A stretch of DNA of 64,000 nucleotides, taken from NCBI RefSeq assembly GCF_963678635.1, contig NC_087069.1:41780831-41844830 (forward strand), given 5' to 3'. Within the stretch, counting starts at the first letter, position 1. Each line of letters begins with the position of its first letter. The position numbers and the translations under genes were made by a program. Below, one piece after another: positions 43,216 through 53,153 of the stretch. Source of the stretch: Symsagittifera roscoffensis (Eukaryota > Xenacoelomorpha > Acoela > Convolutidae). The notes beneath the pieces are model-generated. The model had not been told where the DNA came from. It saw only the letters and a list, made by a program, of their open reading frames with translations, and did no database searches.

Positions 43216-44570
43216 ACTGAGTGTCTGGATGTCGGGTCTCTTCTTCTTCGTTGTAGGGACTGTTGAACCACTGTACCTTTTACCACCACTTGAGCTCTAG
43301 TAAAAATTTTCCCAAAATCCCTATCTTACTGGTCAAAACCCAAATACTGATCCCCCTGTATTTGAAACCCTAAATTCACCGCAGGTATCTTGTGATCACC
43401 TGTTCGTTAAAATACCAACAACAAATTTTCACCAAAACGTAAAAATTTAAACTGGAAAAATTTCAAAAACAGATGGATGAATTCTCCTGAAATTCAAGGT
43501 TGACTGACGTCAATCTTTGTCCGAAAAAATGTCTGGTACCCGATTGCCACGCGTTTTCCTCCCCCCTGCTAGCGATCTTATGGGGTATCACAAAAACGGT
43601 CTATGTCCGTTCCCCCCTACCGATCCGACCAGGGTACCTACCTTAACCTGATTTTAATTTTGGATATCCGCTTCTTATAACCAACGCGTGTAAATATCTA
43701 GTGTAACTAAATCGACGATGCCGAACAATTAGTTACTCTAACGTGTCCCCCCCTTTTTACAATTTACAACCGCTAACCTCTAACTTAACCAGCCCCCCTG
43801 CTAACCTCCCACTCTTTATCCCCCCTCTTAAGCCGAAAAATCCCTTGAGCGCCGGGTGCTAAACCTCTCGAGAGAAAACCGTAGACCTGTTTCCAGGCCT
43901 GCTTGTGTAAAAACCTCCTCAAAACAATGGGGCTCCACTTATCCAATTTTACACTTATCTCCTATAACGTAATGTGGATTCTAACGATACCCGTTGCCCA
44001 ACTTGAGAACACCCCTGTGCGTCCTCTTGTAGTGATCCTGTGCTTGTTGTCTCTGTTCTGCAATTGACAGCAGCACCACCTTCCCACTTGGCTGGTCACC
44101 TCTTCCAGTCAAGTTTCCAGTGGGTTCAGCTCAGTCCTTCTGAACCACTTTCCCACTCGGCTGGTCACCTCTTCGAGTCAAGTCTCCTAGCGGTCCGGTT
44201 CGGTTGCAATCTATCTGAAAACCCTTAACAACGCCCCCCACTCGGGCACCTTAATGAACTCACTGGTTTAAATTGCTAGATTGATCGAAACGATCGGTCT
44301 TATAAAACAGTATCGGTATACTATTTAATTAATATAAAGGTTTGATCCAAATGATCCGGTATCAAAGTCACTGTCTTTTCGTTTTTTGGTTTTTGTTCCT
44401 TTTTCTATACTTTTTTCTCGTTTTTGTTTCCCTAGTTGCCCCCCTTTACTCGGTTAGCTAGGCCTCGTTCGGAGAGCGTACCAGGAAGTTTTCTCAAGTT
44501 TTCTTAAAAAGCTATCACGGTACAACCGGAAGGCTTACACGTTCCCGCTGAACCGTACCACCGGTACTCT

Positions 44571-44593
44571 AGAATGGGCATGCAGCCCGGAGC
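44571..44593 (-). promoter_or_regulatory. Leader hairpin downstream of the PBS (B)
   Basis: Sense GCTCCGGGCTGCATGCCC: GGGC pairs with GCCC and the loop includes the self-complementary GCATGC. C has GCTCCGGGCGTATGCCC at 46131-46147. The position, about 45-60 bases after the PBS, suits a dimerisation or packaging hairpin. Confidence 0.5.
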
Positions 44594-44636
44594 TGTGTCA
44601 AGTGGGTTCGACTCCGTAGTCATGATGTCGTAAAAA

Positions 44637-44651
44637 CACCCAGGAGCGCCA
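44637..44651 (-). other. Primer-binding site of B
   Basis: Sense TGGCGCTCCTGGGTG, complementary to a tRNA 3' end with CCA and discriminator G. It lies 11 bases from the LTR end. C has TGGTGCTCCTGGGTG at the same place. The tRNA identity is not assigned. Confidence 0.65.
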
Positions 44652-44662
44652 TAAAAACACTA

Positions 44663-45164
44663 TGTAACAGTCGCCTACTTCGGTCACATATGAGGCTTAA
44701 GAAAAATAGGCCCTATAACCGTTGGCCCAAGAGTCAGGGACACTATCTCTTGTGTTTTTCTACCTCAAGAACGGTCGGAGCCAATTCGGTTCGCTTGCGA
44801 CATGAGACTAGAAACCGTTACAGCTTAAAGGCCACTACCAAAATACCCCCCACTCTAGAAAATAAGAACGTCCCCATACTTAGGTCTCAAAATACCCAAA
44901 ATACACGAACGCCGTTAAAAACAGGGTCGGAACAATCCGTTAAATTACTTTTTATTGGACAGTGGAACTTTGATCCATTTCAGATGGATCAACCTAAAAC
45001 TCGCCTTATCTCAACATAACAATCATAAAACAAACTCGAGAAAATTAAATTAGGGACTCACATATTGATACACTCAAGCACAGGGAGTAATTGAATTGAT
45101 AAGCAACTCGAGAATTAGATAATATAACTATATAAGTTTAATACTGATCAGTTTTGATAACAGA
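44663..45164 (-). repeat. 5' LTR of B, part next to the PBS
   Basis: Matches 22749-23251 with about 12 differences, then stops at the first base of element C. The remaining part of about 780 bases should be on the other side of C. Confidence 0.92.
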
Positions 45165-46045
45165 TGTGCCATTCTGCCAGATGGCACAGCGCAACCTTCC
45201 GGCGACACGAGAAAAAAAGAATAAAGGCCCTATTAACGAAAAAGTATTGCGAAGGAGGGTAGGAATATTCTAGAATTTTTATTTTTAAAATTTCGATTGA
45301 ATTGTGGATATTTCTCAGAAATACAAAAAAGACGGCCATTTTGACGAAAGACGACGAAAAAACAGAACAACGACAAATATTGTGGAAAACGGTCGCACAT
45401 GAGACGAAAAACACGAAGCCTCTAATCGTGGCAACAACACACGATAAGACCCTTAGCAGCGGATATTAGTGGAGAAGGAAGCTTCAGTGGGGAAGAAATA
45501 TTCCACGGAACCCTCCCGTGCCACAAATTGGAAGAGATAAGGACGTTATCTCAGGAAGATTACGGGAGCGGAGGCTTAGTCCCCCAGAGACTGTTTTATG
45601 TGAAGGGACTATATAAAACTAACTTTGTAGCTACTTGGATGTCGTAGAAGTCTGAATTAACACCGGTATAATTTGATATTTTACAATATGAGTAGCTAGA
45701 AAGAGGAAAAGGTCAATCCATCTCCAATGGATTTAATATAGAACTGTCACACAAAAACATATTAAAATAGGTTGTTCGAGCCGTGTTTTTAATGACAATC
45801 ACGTAGTCTGATGATCCGAGACTCTATGTGGTTGTGTTCGCATGTAAACGAAAGCTGATCAAAAGTCGTTTGACTGATGGCCTAAAAGTAGTAACTTTTT
45901 ACTTAGCCCTAAACAGACCAGAAAATCAACTGGCAAGGTCGAGACGGTGAAAAACGAGTAGAATTATGGTAACTGACGCCTGCCAGTCGTAAATAGGTAC
46001 TTTTTCTACGCTCCGTCGCTGTGTAGTATTTGAGCGAATGTTACA
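45165..46045 (+). repeat. 5' LTR of element C
   Basis: Starts TGTGCC and ends GTTACA. The first 24 bases form an inverted repeat (TGTGCCAT / ATGGCACA). A TATA box (TATATAAAA, 45610-45618), a hairpin AATCCAT/ATGGATT (45714-45732) and a possible ATTAAA signal (45760) place U3 at about 45165-45640. The end is homologous to the A/B LTR end. Confidence 0.88.
45610..45618 (+). promoter_or_regulatory. TATA box of the C LTR
   Basis: TATATAAAA, about 100 bases before the conserved LTR hairpin; transcription would begin about 30 bases downstream. Confidence 0.6.
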
Positions 46046-46057
46046 TGGACGTTTTTA

Positions 46058-46072
46058 TGGTGCTCCTGGGTG
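46058..46072 (+). other. Primer-binding site of C
   Basis: TGGTGCTCCTGGGTG, 12 bases after the LTR end, preceded by GTTTTTA as in B. It differs from the B PBS by one base. Confidence 0.65.
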
Positions 46073-46130
46073 GGCCTGTCAAAGGCATAAGACCATCATG
46101 ATCAGCAAGCGTTTCAGCGACAAAACCTCC

Positions 46131-46150
46131 GCTCCGGGCGTATGCCCGAG
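46131..46150 (+). promoter_or_regulatory. Leader hairpin downstream of the PBS (C)
   Basis: GCTCCGGGCG followed by TATGCCCGAG: CGGGC pairs with GCCCG. Position and sequence resemble the hairpin in B at 44571-44593 although most of the leader is unalignable. Confidence 0.5.
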
Positions 46151-48393
46151 TTAGAGGCCTTAATGACCGTTATTGTACTAGGGGGAAGGTGCGTACCCTC
46201 CGCCTGGTACTATTTAGCTTTTTAACTTAGTTAACACCGAAAATTCAGGTGGGAAGTCATGAGCCCGCTTGTCCCAAGGTCCCGGGACCAAAAACAAGTA
46301 AAGAGAAAGCGTAAAACCAAACAAAAATAGTGTATAACCAACAAAAAGCCTAAAACAAATTTATTTGAAAACAAAAAAATACAAAAAACAGTAAAAAATC
46401 CAAAAAAGACCAAAAACAGTAAAAAACGTAAAGTGACAGTTTATGTTATTTCCGGACGAGATGTGATCTGACCTTCCTAATGTTGTTGTTTCAGATTGAT
46501 TTATATCGTTTCTGATAGAAAGATTGTGTGTTTTGGTGAAGGGTTGGATACCCTCCCTCGAGTGTAATTTGAGTGTTTAAGCACGTAAATGGTGATTTTG
46601 CCGGTGACCGGAGGGTAGAGTGGCAAGCTGACCGACGTGTTCCACACTCAACAGGGACATAGGGACAACATCCACAACGACTGTTGGGTATCGTTGAAGC
46701 AATTTTGCTATCGTTCGGGTACTATTTCATTAAAACTTAAGTGGTGGGGGGCACGATTGGCGCGGTCCGATTGTACCCTCCATCGATTACAAATTTCCGA
46801 GTTAAGGGTCTTAATTCGGGTATTTTGGTGCAAGGGAGGGTATAATACTATTTATAAACGACTACTAATAGGTTATTATCCTTAATACATATAACTCATC
46901 TCCTGATTAGACCCAAGAAACACCAAATTTTTGTCGAAAATTACTGATTTTTGACAAACTATAGACCCCCAAATTTTTGGATATCCGAGCTTTTCCGAAC
47001 AGCAAAAAGCTTTTATATAGGGAGTAGCTACCTAGTTCAATCCCCCTAACTAAAGAAACCGCGTGAGAAAAGACTCAGTAAAAGTTGAAAAAAAACAAAA
47101 TTTTTCGGTCAAAATTTCGATAATTTTCTGAATTTTGTCAATCTGTTTTGGGGATCTAGTTTTTGAGCTTTTAGAGTTAGAGCAATAAAATTTTTTGTCT
47201 TAGGAGCATGCTAGCATAACGTGCTCGGCTGCTAGAAAAATTCTTGAGTAACCCTCCGATTAGCTCCGTAGATAGAGCTAACGACTTAAGGATTGGAAAA
47301 GGAAGGAATCGGAGGGTCCAAATTTGATAGTTATTGGCCAAATTTTTGTCTCCAAACCAATTTTGGTCCGGTTTTTTGCATTATTCCAGTGCCGTACAGG
47401 GCTACTACGCTCGTTTCAATTATTTTTAGGCACTTTCAATAGGAATTGCGGAAAATGTTTCTCAGAACCTATATAGGTGGTGAAAAAAGGCCATTTGGAC
47501 AAACACGTTTTTGGCAATTTCTCAAAGACTAGTCAACCGATCGGGATAATTTTGGTACCATAAGTCGACGTTTTGGACCACTTTTACGGACCGCAACCGT
47601 TTTTGGGTTGATAATCTCGGAAAAGAAAAATTTTTTAGAATTTGTTGGTTCGGAGGGTCCAAATCACAGGTAACCCTCCGAACGGCAGAAAATTTTATCA
47701 AAACACCTTTTTATCCAACTGGTAAGGTTGACCGTGTCAGCCAACCTAGTTTTAAGTCAGGTGGACCGCTTTTAGAGACTTTATCGCGGTAACATAACCT
47801 TTTTTCTTGATTTTTGGGGAACCCTCCGAAGTAACCCTCCGGAGTCAGCTAAACCCCTTAGCAACCCTCCTTAGTGAAAAATTTCCACGAGATCATCCAA
47901 AGAAGTTAAAACAGCCTCCCATAGAGAATTTAGCTTGTTTTTGACGCTTCCTGAAGTTAATTGAAGGCCCTTCTAAGTGAGGTTCAGAAATTTGAAAATT
48001 TTGGAGGTACCCTCCGAAGTAACCCTCCGGAGCATATTAAGCATCTTATTGACCCTCCTTAGTAAATTTAAGGGGACCCTCCGAGGTAACTTGGGTGAAT
48101 ACGGTACCCTCCGAAGTAACCCTCCGAGGTAGGCTAAGTGTCTTAACAACCCTCCGGAGTGACTTAAACTTCTTAGCAACCCTCCTTGTTAGAAGCTTGA
48201 GGAAACCTTCTGTGGCAATTTGGGAGACGGAAAATATCCATTTAATTAAGATCATATTATGATATTAGGCGTGCTTATTAGGATCATAAGAGCCCATTTT
48301 GACCCGAAAATTCGTGATCAACTTTGGATTCTAGATCGGGTGTATCAGAAGTACCCGAACAAAAATATTTTTTTATTGTGATTTTGGTTGTGT
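46151..48393 (+). other. 5' leader of C with dispersed ACCCTCC motifs
   Basis: No supported gene. ACCCTCC occurs about 16 times (densest at 47821-48185, often as AACCCTCCGAAGTAACCCTCCG or ACCCTCCTTAG) and its complement GGAGGGT about four times. AT-rich sequence fills the rest, including short A runs at 46270-46440. Several small frames exist but none shows constraint. Confidence 0.7.
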
Positions 48394-48763
48394 GGTTGCC
48401 TTGAGCTACTTAATAGGAAAGTTCGGGCAATCCGGGAACAAATAAAGGAATACCTCGGTGAGTGTATTAGGCAAATACACACTCACTTGAGAAGAAAAGT
48501 TGTTCCCTACTCTCGTGCACTTGGAGCAGTCCGGGTCTGGGGGAGCTTTTACTTAGACTTAAGAATATTTCGATCAGAGGTTGCCTTGAGCTACTTAATA
48601 GGACAGCTCGGGCAATCGCAGGACACCTAAAAGAAGACCTCGGTGGGTGTATTAGGCAAATACACACACACTTGAGAAGACTGTGTCCTGGGCTTTGTTC
48701 TTTCGGATCGTTCCGATTGAGGGAAGTCTTTTTCTTTAAGACTAAGTTTTATTGATCTGTTTC
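48394..48763 (+). ncRNA. Tandemly duplicated structured RNA element in the C leader
   Basis: Two units offset by 185 bases. Each folds into hairpin I (TTGCCT-T-GAGCT with AG(T/C)TC-GGGCAA) and stem II of 8 bp enclosing a hairpin around GTGTATTAGGCAAATACAC. Stem II is GGGAACAA/TTGTTCCC in unit 1 (48434-48441, 48500-48507) and CAGGACAC/GTGTCCTG in unit 2 (48619-48626, 48683-48690). Four of eight pairs differ between units and all four remain paired, so the RNA fold has been maintained. It lies about 400 bases upstream of gag; roles in packaging or translation initiation are possible. Confidence 0.7.
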
Positions 48764-49162
48764 TGAATCATCACTGCTTTTTATCAAAGATTGTTTAATT
48801 TTAACAAAGCAGTGACTTGATAAATTGTGTGGCGATAAATTGATACTGACAAAAGGTCGCTGTCACCTGTAGGATATTCTTATCTGATTATCCATTGTGT
48901 TTTGTGTGTTGATTATATCTTGTGAAAACTTTGTGATACTGTTATACTATACAACAGGGTTGAGTTGACATTATATCAATACTGAGCAGGCCCTGTGTGT
49001 GTAACTCTAGCTGAGTCACTAAGATTGTCATTGAGAAACCTAAGAGATACTCTTGATACTTACGAGATCGAAGAGGCAGCGTTAAGTAATTTAACTTGAA
49101 CTTGTTTGCGGTACGTGTGCATCGCCATTAAATCATACGAATATTGTTTTTTGTCACAAAGC
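48764..49162 (+). other. Leader segment between the RNA element and gag (C)
   Basis: AT-rich, non-coding, with a near-palindromic AAAGCAGTGA / TCACTGCTTT pair at about 48768 and 48804. Nothing else recognised. Confidence 0.4.
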
Positions 49163-51058
49163 ATGCAGCGCAGGGACTCGTTAGGATTGACTACTAAGCT
49201 TCCCAGGCTGAGCAAGGGCAGCACGCGAAAATTTAAAACTAGGCGTAGCCAGTCCTCGTTTAGCAGCGCCTCCGACGTGTTTGCCGAAACCGAATCGACT
49301 AAAGGTCAACCTGATCTTTCAGTGAGCGAAATGAAATTAAGGAGCGAGAAAAACCTCGATGGCGATCAAAGGCGGAGCGCCGAAGCCGGAACCGCGAGCG
49401 AAACGCTTGTGGACCCCTTTGACGAGGGAGAACAGACGCTCATTCGACCCGACTTTGAACCGAGCGAGGACCTCGAGCGGGAGGAAGTCGAGAGGACGGA
49501 GGAGACCTCGGAGCATTCCGATGTCGAGCCGCGAGAGGAAGTGTTATTCAAGGGAATGTCCAAATCGGAGACCAAGAGTCATAGGTGGAGGAGAGATTAT
49601 TCACATTCGGCTAATACCCACTCATCTCAGGCCAAGCAGAGCAACAACGCGATGATGTCAAGTATAAGCCCGAGTGAAGAACAACCGGGTTCGAAGGCCA
49701 AGAAGACTTGGAAGTCTTTGTACGATGAGTGCATGGCGTCACTACCAACTGTAGGCTTAACTTCCAGTTATTACTACCCGGAGATAACCCATCCGGATGT
49801 GAACTTCACACCGTGCCCAAGGAACGACGTGAGCAGGAAGGCGTCGTCAGCCTCGCCGACCAGGCCCATGTCAGATGGGATAACGAAGGGAGCGTCATCA
49901 ACGTTCGACAGATTGATGACGTCGATGAGCAAGCAAAAAGGCGGTGCGTCATCAAGCACCAGGCTGCAGCCGCAGTTGACCTCATCTTCTTTGGGACTAA
50001 CCCCGTCATTTGGGGCCACTGGCGACATAAGTGACATGTTCGCTGGCGTAATGAATGGTCTGGATGAACTGAGACGGGACATGACTCAGAGAATAGATCA
50101 GGTTGACGAGAGAGCTCACCAGGGTCGAGAGAATCTGAGAGATGAACTAACGCACGCGAAGTCGCAGGCGAGGGTTGATCAGGCTCAGCTGATTCGCGAC
50201 ACCGATCAATGCCTGGCGGAGAGCCTGGCACAGGCATACAAGGAGTCACAGGAAAGAGAGGCTAGGATGACGAAAGAGATCGATCGATTGTTGAACGATC
50301 ATGATAGTACTTACGCCCACACGATGACTAGCCTGGAGAAAAGGTTAGATGCCAAGTCTGACTTAATGATGCGGAAGCTTGACGCGATCCTGAACGGGAG
50401 CAATTGGCAGGAGCGTTCCAACCAAAGGGAGCGCTCACGTCATGTGAATGATGGAGATGGTACGGGCAGCAATGCCAGAGCTCAGCAAAGCTCGAGAACG
50501 AACTACGAACCTAGAAACAAGGAGCGGCCAAGGGCAGCCCCGTCGAGGCCTGGCTGGACGAACCCAGTCCCGCCGGAGGCAGATGCTACCCCGGAGACAA
50601 GGTTGCCAACTGTGCCACAAGTCAGTTCAGTACCAGATCTGACTACAGTCTCACAGGACACAACGATGTATGCCTCGATGTTTGAGCCTCTGAACAGATC
50701 TCTCGAAACATTCATCACCAAACTCTCGAAGTCAACCGAGAGAGGAGAAAGGTCAAGGAGGACACTGAAAAAGCCGAAGTCATACAAAGACGAGTCCGAC
50801 GGCTGCATTGATACTTGGATAGAGGTGATGAAGTTACACTTTGAGGAAGAGAGTCTCTCCAAGAAACAAGAGTGCAGCGCGCTAACGAGCAACCTGGAGG
50901 GTACTGCACTGAGTTGTGTAATGGCGAAAAGAGCCAATGAGAGAGACAGCGCTCGCAAGATATTCGACATCCTGCTGAATCGTTTCGGCTCTGGAGTACA
51001 AGAGCACCAGGCTATGGTAAAATCGAAAAGAGGCGTCAAAGAGATGACGAATCCATAG
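49163..51058 (+). pseudogene. Gag of C: N-terminal and capsid regions
   Basis: The start is ATG at 49163 (MQRRDSLG), chosen because B begins similarly (MRRSWVPV); the frame is open farther upstream but only with non-ATG codons. A basic head, an acidic Glu-rich stretch, a coiled coil (about 50040-50400: MNGLDELRRDMTQRIDQVDE) and the capsid-like block (KKPKSYKDESDGCIDTWIEVM, LNRFGSGVQEHQ). A frameshift near 51015 ends it. Confidence 0.87.
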
Positions 51059-52866
51059 ATAAATTTTTGGACGACCTTGAATTGCTTAGGAGGAGAAGCA
51101 ATCCCGATGAGAGAATATCCGAGCGAAACTTGGCGATTGCTTCGAAGTTCATGGACGGAGTAAGGAGTGAGGAGTTGAAGACGATGTTGGCCACACACTT
51201 CACCATGTCAATTGACCAGGTACCCACGCCCGATGATTTGCGCATGAAGTCACGCGATTATTTGCTCATAAAGCCGAGGGCGCAAAACCGTTACAGCATT
51301 TATGGTAACTATAGCGGGACAAACACTGGTGCGAATTCCAGTTGGTATAAACCTCGCGATGACATGAATAAGAGATCGTGTGCGAATTGTGGTTCGATGG
51401 ACCATCACGTTTCCGCGTGTTCTGCATACAAACAGAACATGAAGGCGATAGGCTACTTTCTCGAGGACGCCGATTCGACCGACGAGGATCACGAAGAGTA
51501 CGTCAGAGGGCTCATCAGGAAATATGGTCCGAGGTGTTTCTTCTGTAATTTGGTGGGACACTTCAAGTCGGATTGTACTCAATTTTGGGATGCAGTGGCG
51601 GACGCGAAACATCCCCGCCACGAAGAGGCGCTTTCGGGTGTCAAGGCCAGTCGAGCACGTCTGATGAACGAGGCCGAGTCTCGGAGAAAGGAGACGATAC
51701 CGAGCACCTTCACGACGAAGAAGGTGAAGACACTGCCTGATGAGGTGGTAGCCTCGAACCTGGAGGCAGAGTCGTCTAGCCCACTCAAGGTGGATTACGG
51801 CCTGGCGGCAAGGACAGCACTGCAGAATGTCAAACAGGACCTAGCCACGAAAGAGGTGGAGCAATGGGTAAGGTCGGAGCTGGAGAGCACAGATCTTCGG
51901 GAAAGTTTTAATATTCTGGGTAAAACGACGAAAGTAGAAGACAAAGAGGAACCCAGGAAACAGGGACTAAAACTGAACGTTATATCTGGGAGAACCTTCG
52001 GCATGACGAAGGAGGGGACGAAAATAATGTCCATTATCTCAGTCGCAGGGCACCAGGTGGTCAAGAACTTGAGTGAACCATCTGAGATTACACTAGTCCA
52101 TCTGGACATCTATGCCGACTACCTGAAGGAGAAAGATCCCAAACTGGACTCCAGGGCAGTGCGAGCGCTGCTCACAACAGGAGGCCCGAGGCTGATGAAA
52201 GTGGATGGACATTATATCGATGTTCATGGCCCTTACCCGATTCTAATGAATGTGGATGGCATCAATATCTACACAAAAGCTCACATAACTGATGCGAACG
52301 ATCAGATTGGCCGGATATACATTGGTCAAGAGGAGCTGAAGGTTAGACGAATCGGACACAACGCGATGCTCGAACAAGATGCGGTGCACATAGGTTGCGA
52401 GGCCGATCTGGCCGCACACGTGCTGGACGTGCAAGGCAGACAACTTTCAGTAAAGGGACTGCTAGACACGGGAGCAGTGGTTAGTGTCATGCCAGTCAAA
52501 ACTTGGACCAACATGGGTTTCGAAAGGTCGGATCTCATTCCGACAAACATCAGGTTGGCAGCTGCCAATCAGGGAGCGATCTATGTGACTGGACGAACCC
52601 CGATCATTTCACTGCAGCTCGGAGGAAGACATCTTTGGATGAGCTTCCTAGTAGTGGAGAATTTGGACGAATCCGATCAGTTCATCTTAGGAAGGGATTT
52701 CGTGCGCAACTTTGATGTCACGATCGATCTCAATGACGGGTTAATTAGGATCAAGGATCCTGAGAGAAAGTATGAAAATAGAACCCTTAATAAGATCTTA
52801 ATCAACCAGGCCAAGGTGCCGATTTTTCTGGATCGAAAAGTTAGATTAAACCAAACCAAGCCGTAG
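51020..52866 (+). pseudogene. Gag end and protease of C in one frame
   Basis: Continues the capsid (FLDDLELLRRRSNPDE), then two CX2CX4HX4C knuckles: CANCGSMDHHVSAC and CFFCNLVGHFKSDC, separated by about 47 residues. After a charged linker comes the aspartic protease GLLDTGAVVSVMP (near 52455) and FILGRDFVRNFDVTID. Gag nucleocapsid and protease share a single uninterrupted frame here, evidence that this family makes one Gag-Pol polyprotein without a frameshift. A lesion near 52855 ends the frame. Confidence 0.88.
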
Positions 52867-53153
52867 TAGCGACGTTTAGGATGAGGAACTTGAATGAACT
52901 CAGCAATGACAGACAGGTGTGTCTGGTACCAAATCCAAACAGTAAAAGCTCGGCGATTTTAGGAAGAAGCTTCTCACTCACTCAGAGCGGACTGTGTGTG
53001 AGTGTGTTATTGAACACAGAAGCAACAACAGTGACAATACAGAGGGGAAAGAAACTTGGATATGCTTTGCCTCTGAACACAGACTTTCAGAGTGTGGAGA
53101 ACTTGAAAAAGTTTGATGTAACTAAATGTCCATTGCATGCGAACCAAGAGTGA
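52867..53153 (+). pseudogene. Pol of C: protease-RT linker
   Basis: Frame RNLNELSNDRQVCLVPNPNS, RSFSLTQSGLCVSVLLN, IQRGKKLGYALPL, matching 1495-1720 of A. It is a conserved stretch of about 90 residues between protease and RT. Confidence 0.8.

Larger units (their letters stand above)
42203..44636 (-). other. 5' leader of element B
   Basis: About 2.4 kb between PBS and gag with no supported ORF. It holds a 0.75-kb minisatellite (42465-43215), C/T-rich stretches (43740-43830, 44430-44460) and a hairpin near the PBS. 43216-44570 shows nothing else I recognise apart from a near-repeat CCCACT(T/C)GGCTGGTCACCTCTTC around 44090 and 44155. Confidence 0.6.
22749..45164 (-). mobile_element. LTR retroelement B (same family as A), 5' LTR interrupted by element C
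   Basis: From right to left: part of the 5' LTR, PBS, 2.4-kb leader, gag, pol with macro-like tail, spacer, ORF3, polypurine tract, 3' LTR. The two LTRs can be compared over about 500 bases and differ at roughly 12 positions by eye (about 2.4%), so B is fairly young. It nevertheless carries nonsense codons and frameshifts in gag, pol and ORF3. The rest of its 5' LTR should lie beyond the right end of C, outside the window. Confidence 0.9.

Noticed and set aside
42684-43300. Long overlapping ORFs on both strands encoding W/S/G/L-rich or P/R/Q-rich repeats
   Set aside because: They are produced by a 14-bp minisatellite whose unit lacks stop codons in all frames; no start context, homologue or non-repetitive part supports a protein.
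44040-44228. Short plus-strand ORF with two similar halves (PPSHLAGHLF / PLSHSAGHLF)
   Set aside because: It reflects a small direct duplication in the non-coding B leader and lacks any related sequence elsewhere in the window.
48467-48667. Small minus-strand ORFs in the C leader as genes
   Set aside because: They overlap the duplicated RNA structure, whose changes preserve base pairing rather than codons.
49106-49162. Upstream extension of C Gag
   Set aside because: The frame is open but there is no ATG before 49163, and the sequence before it is unlike the start of B Gag.
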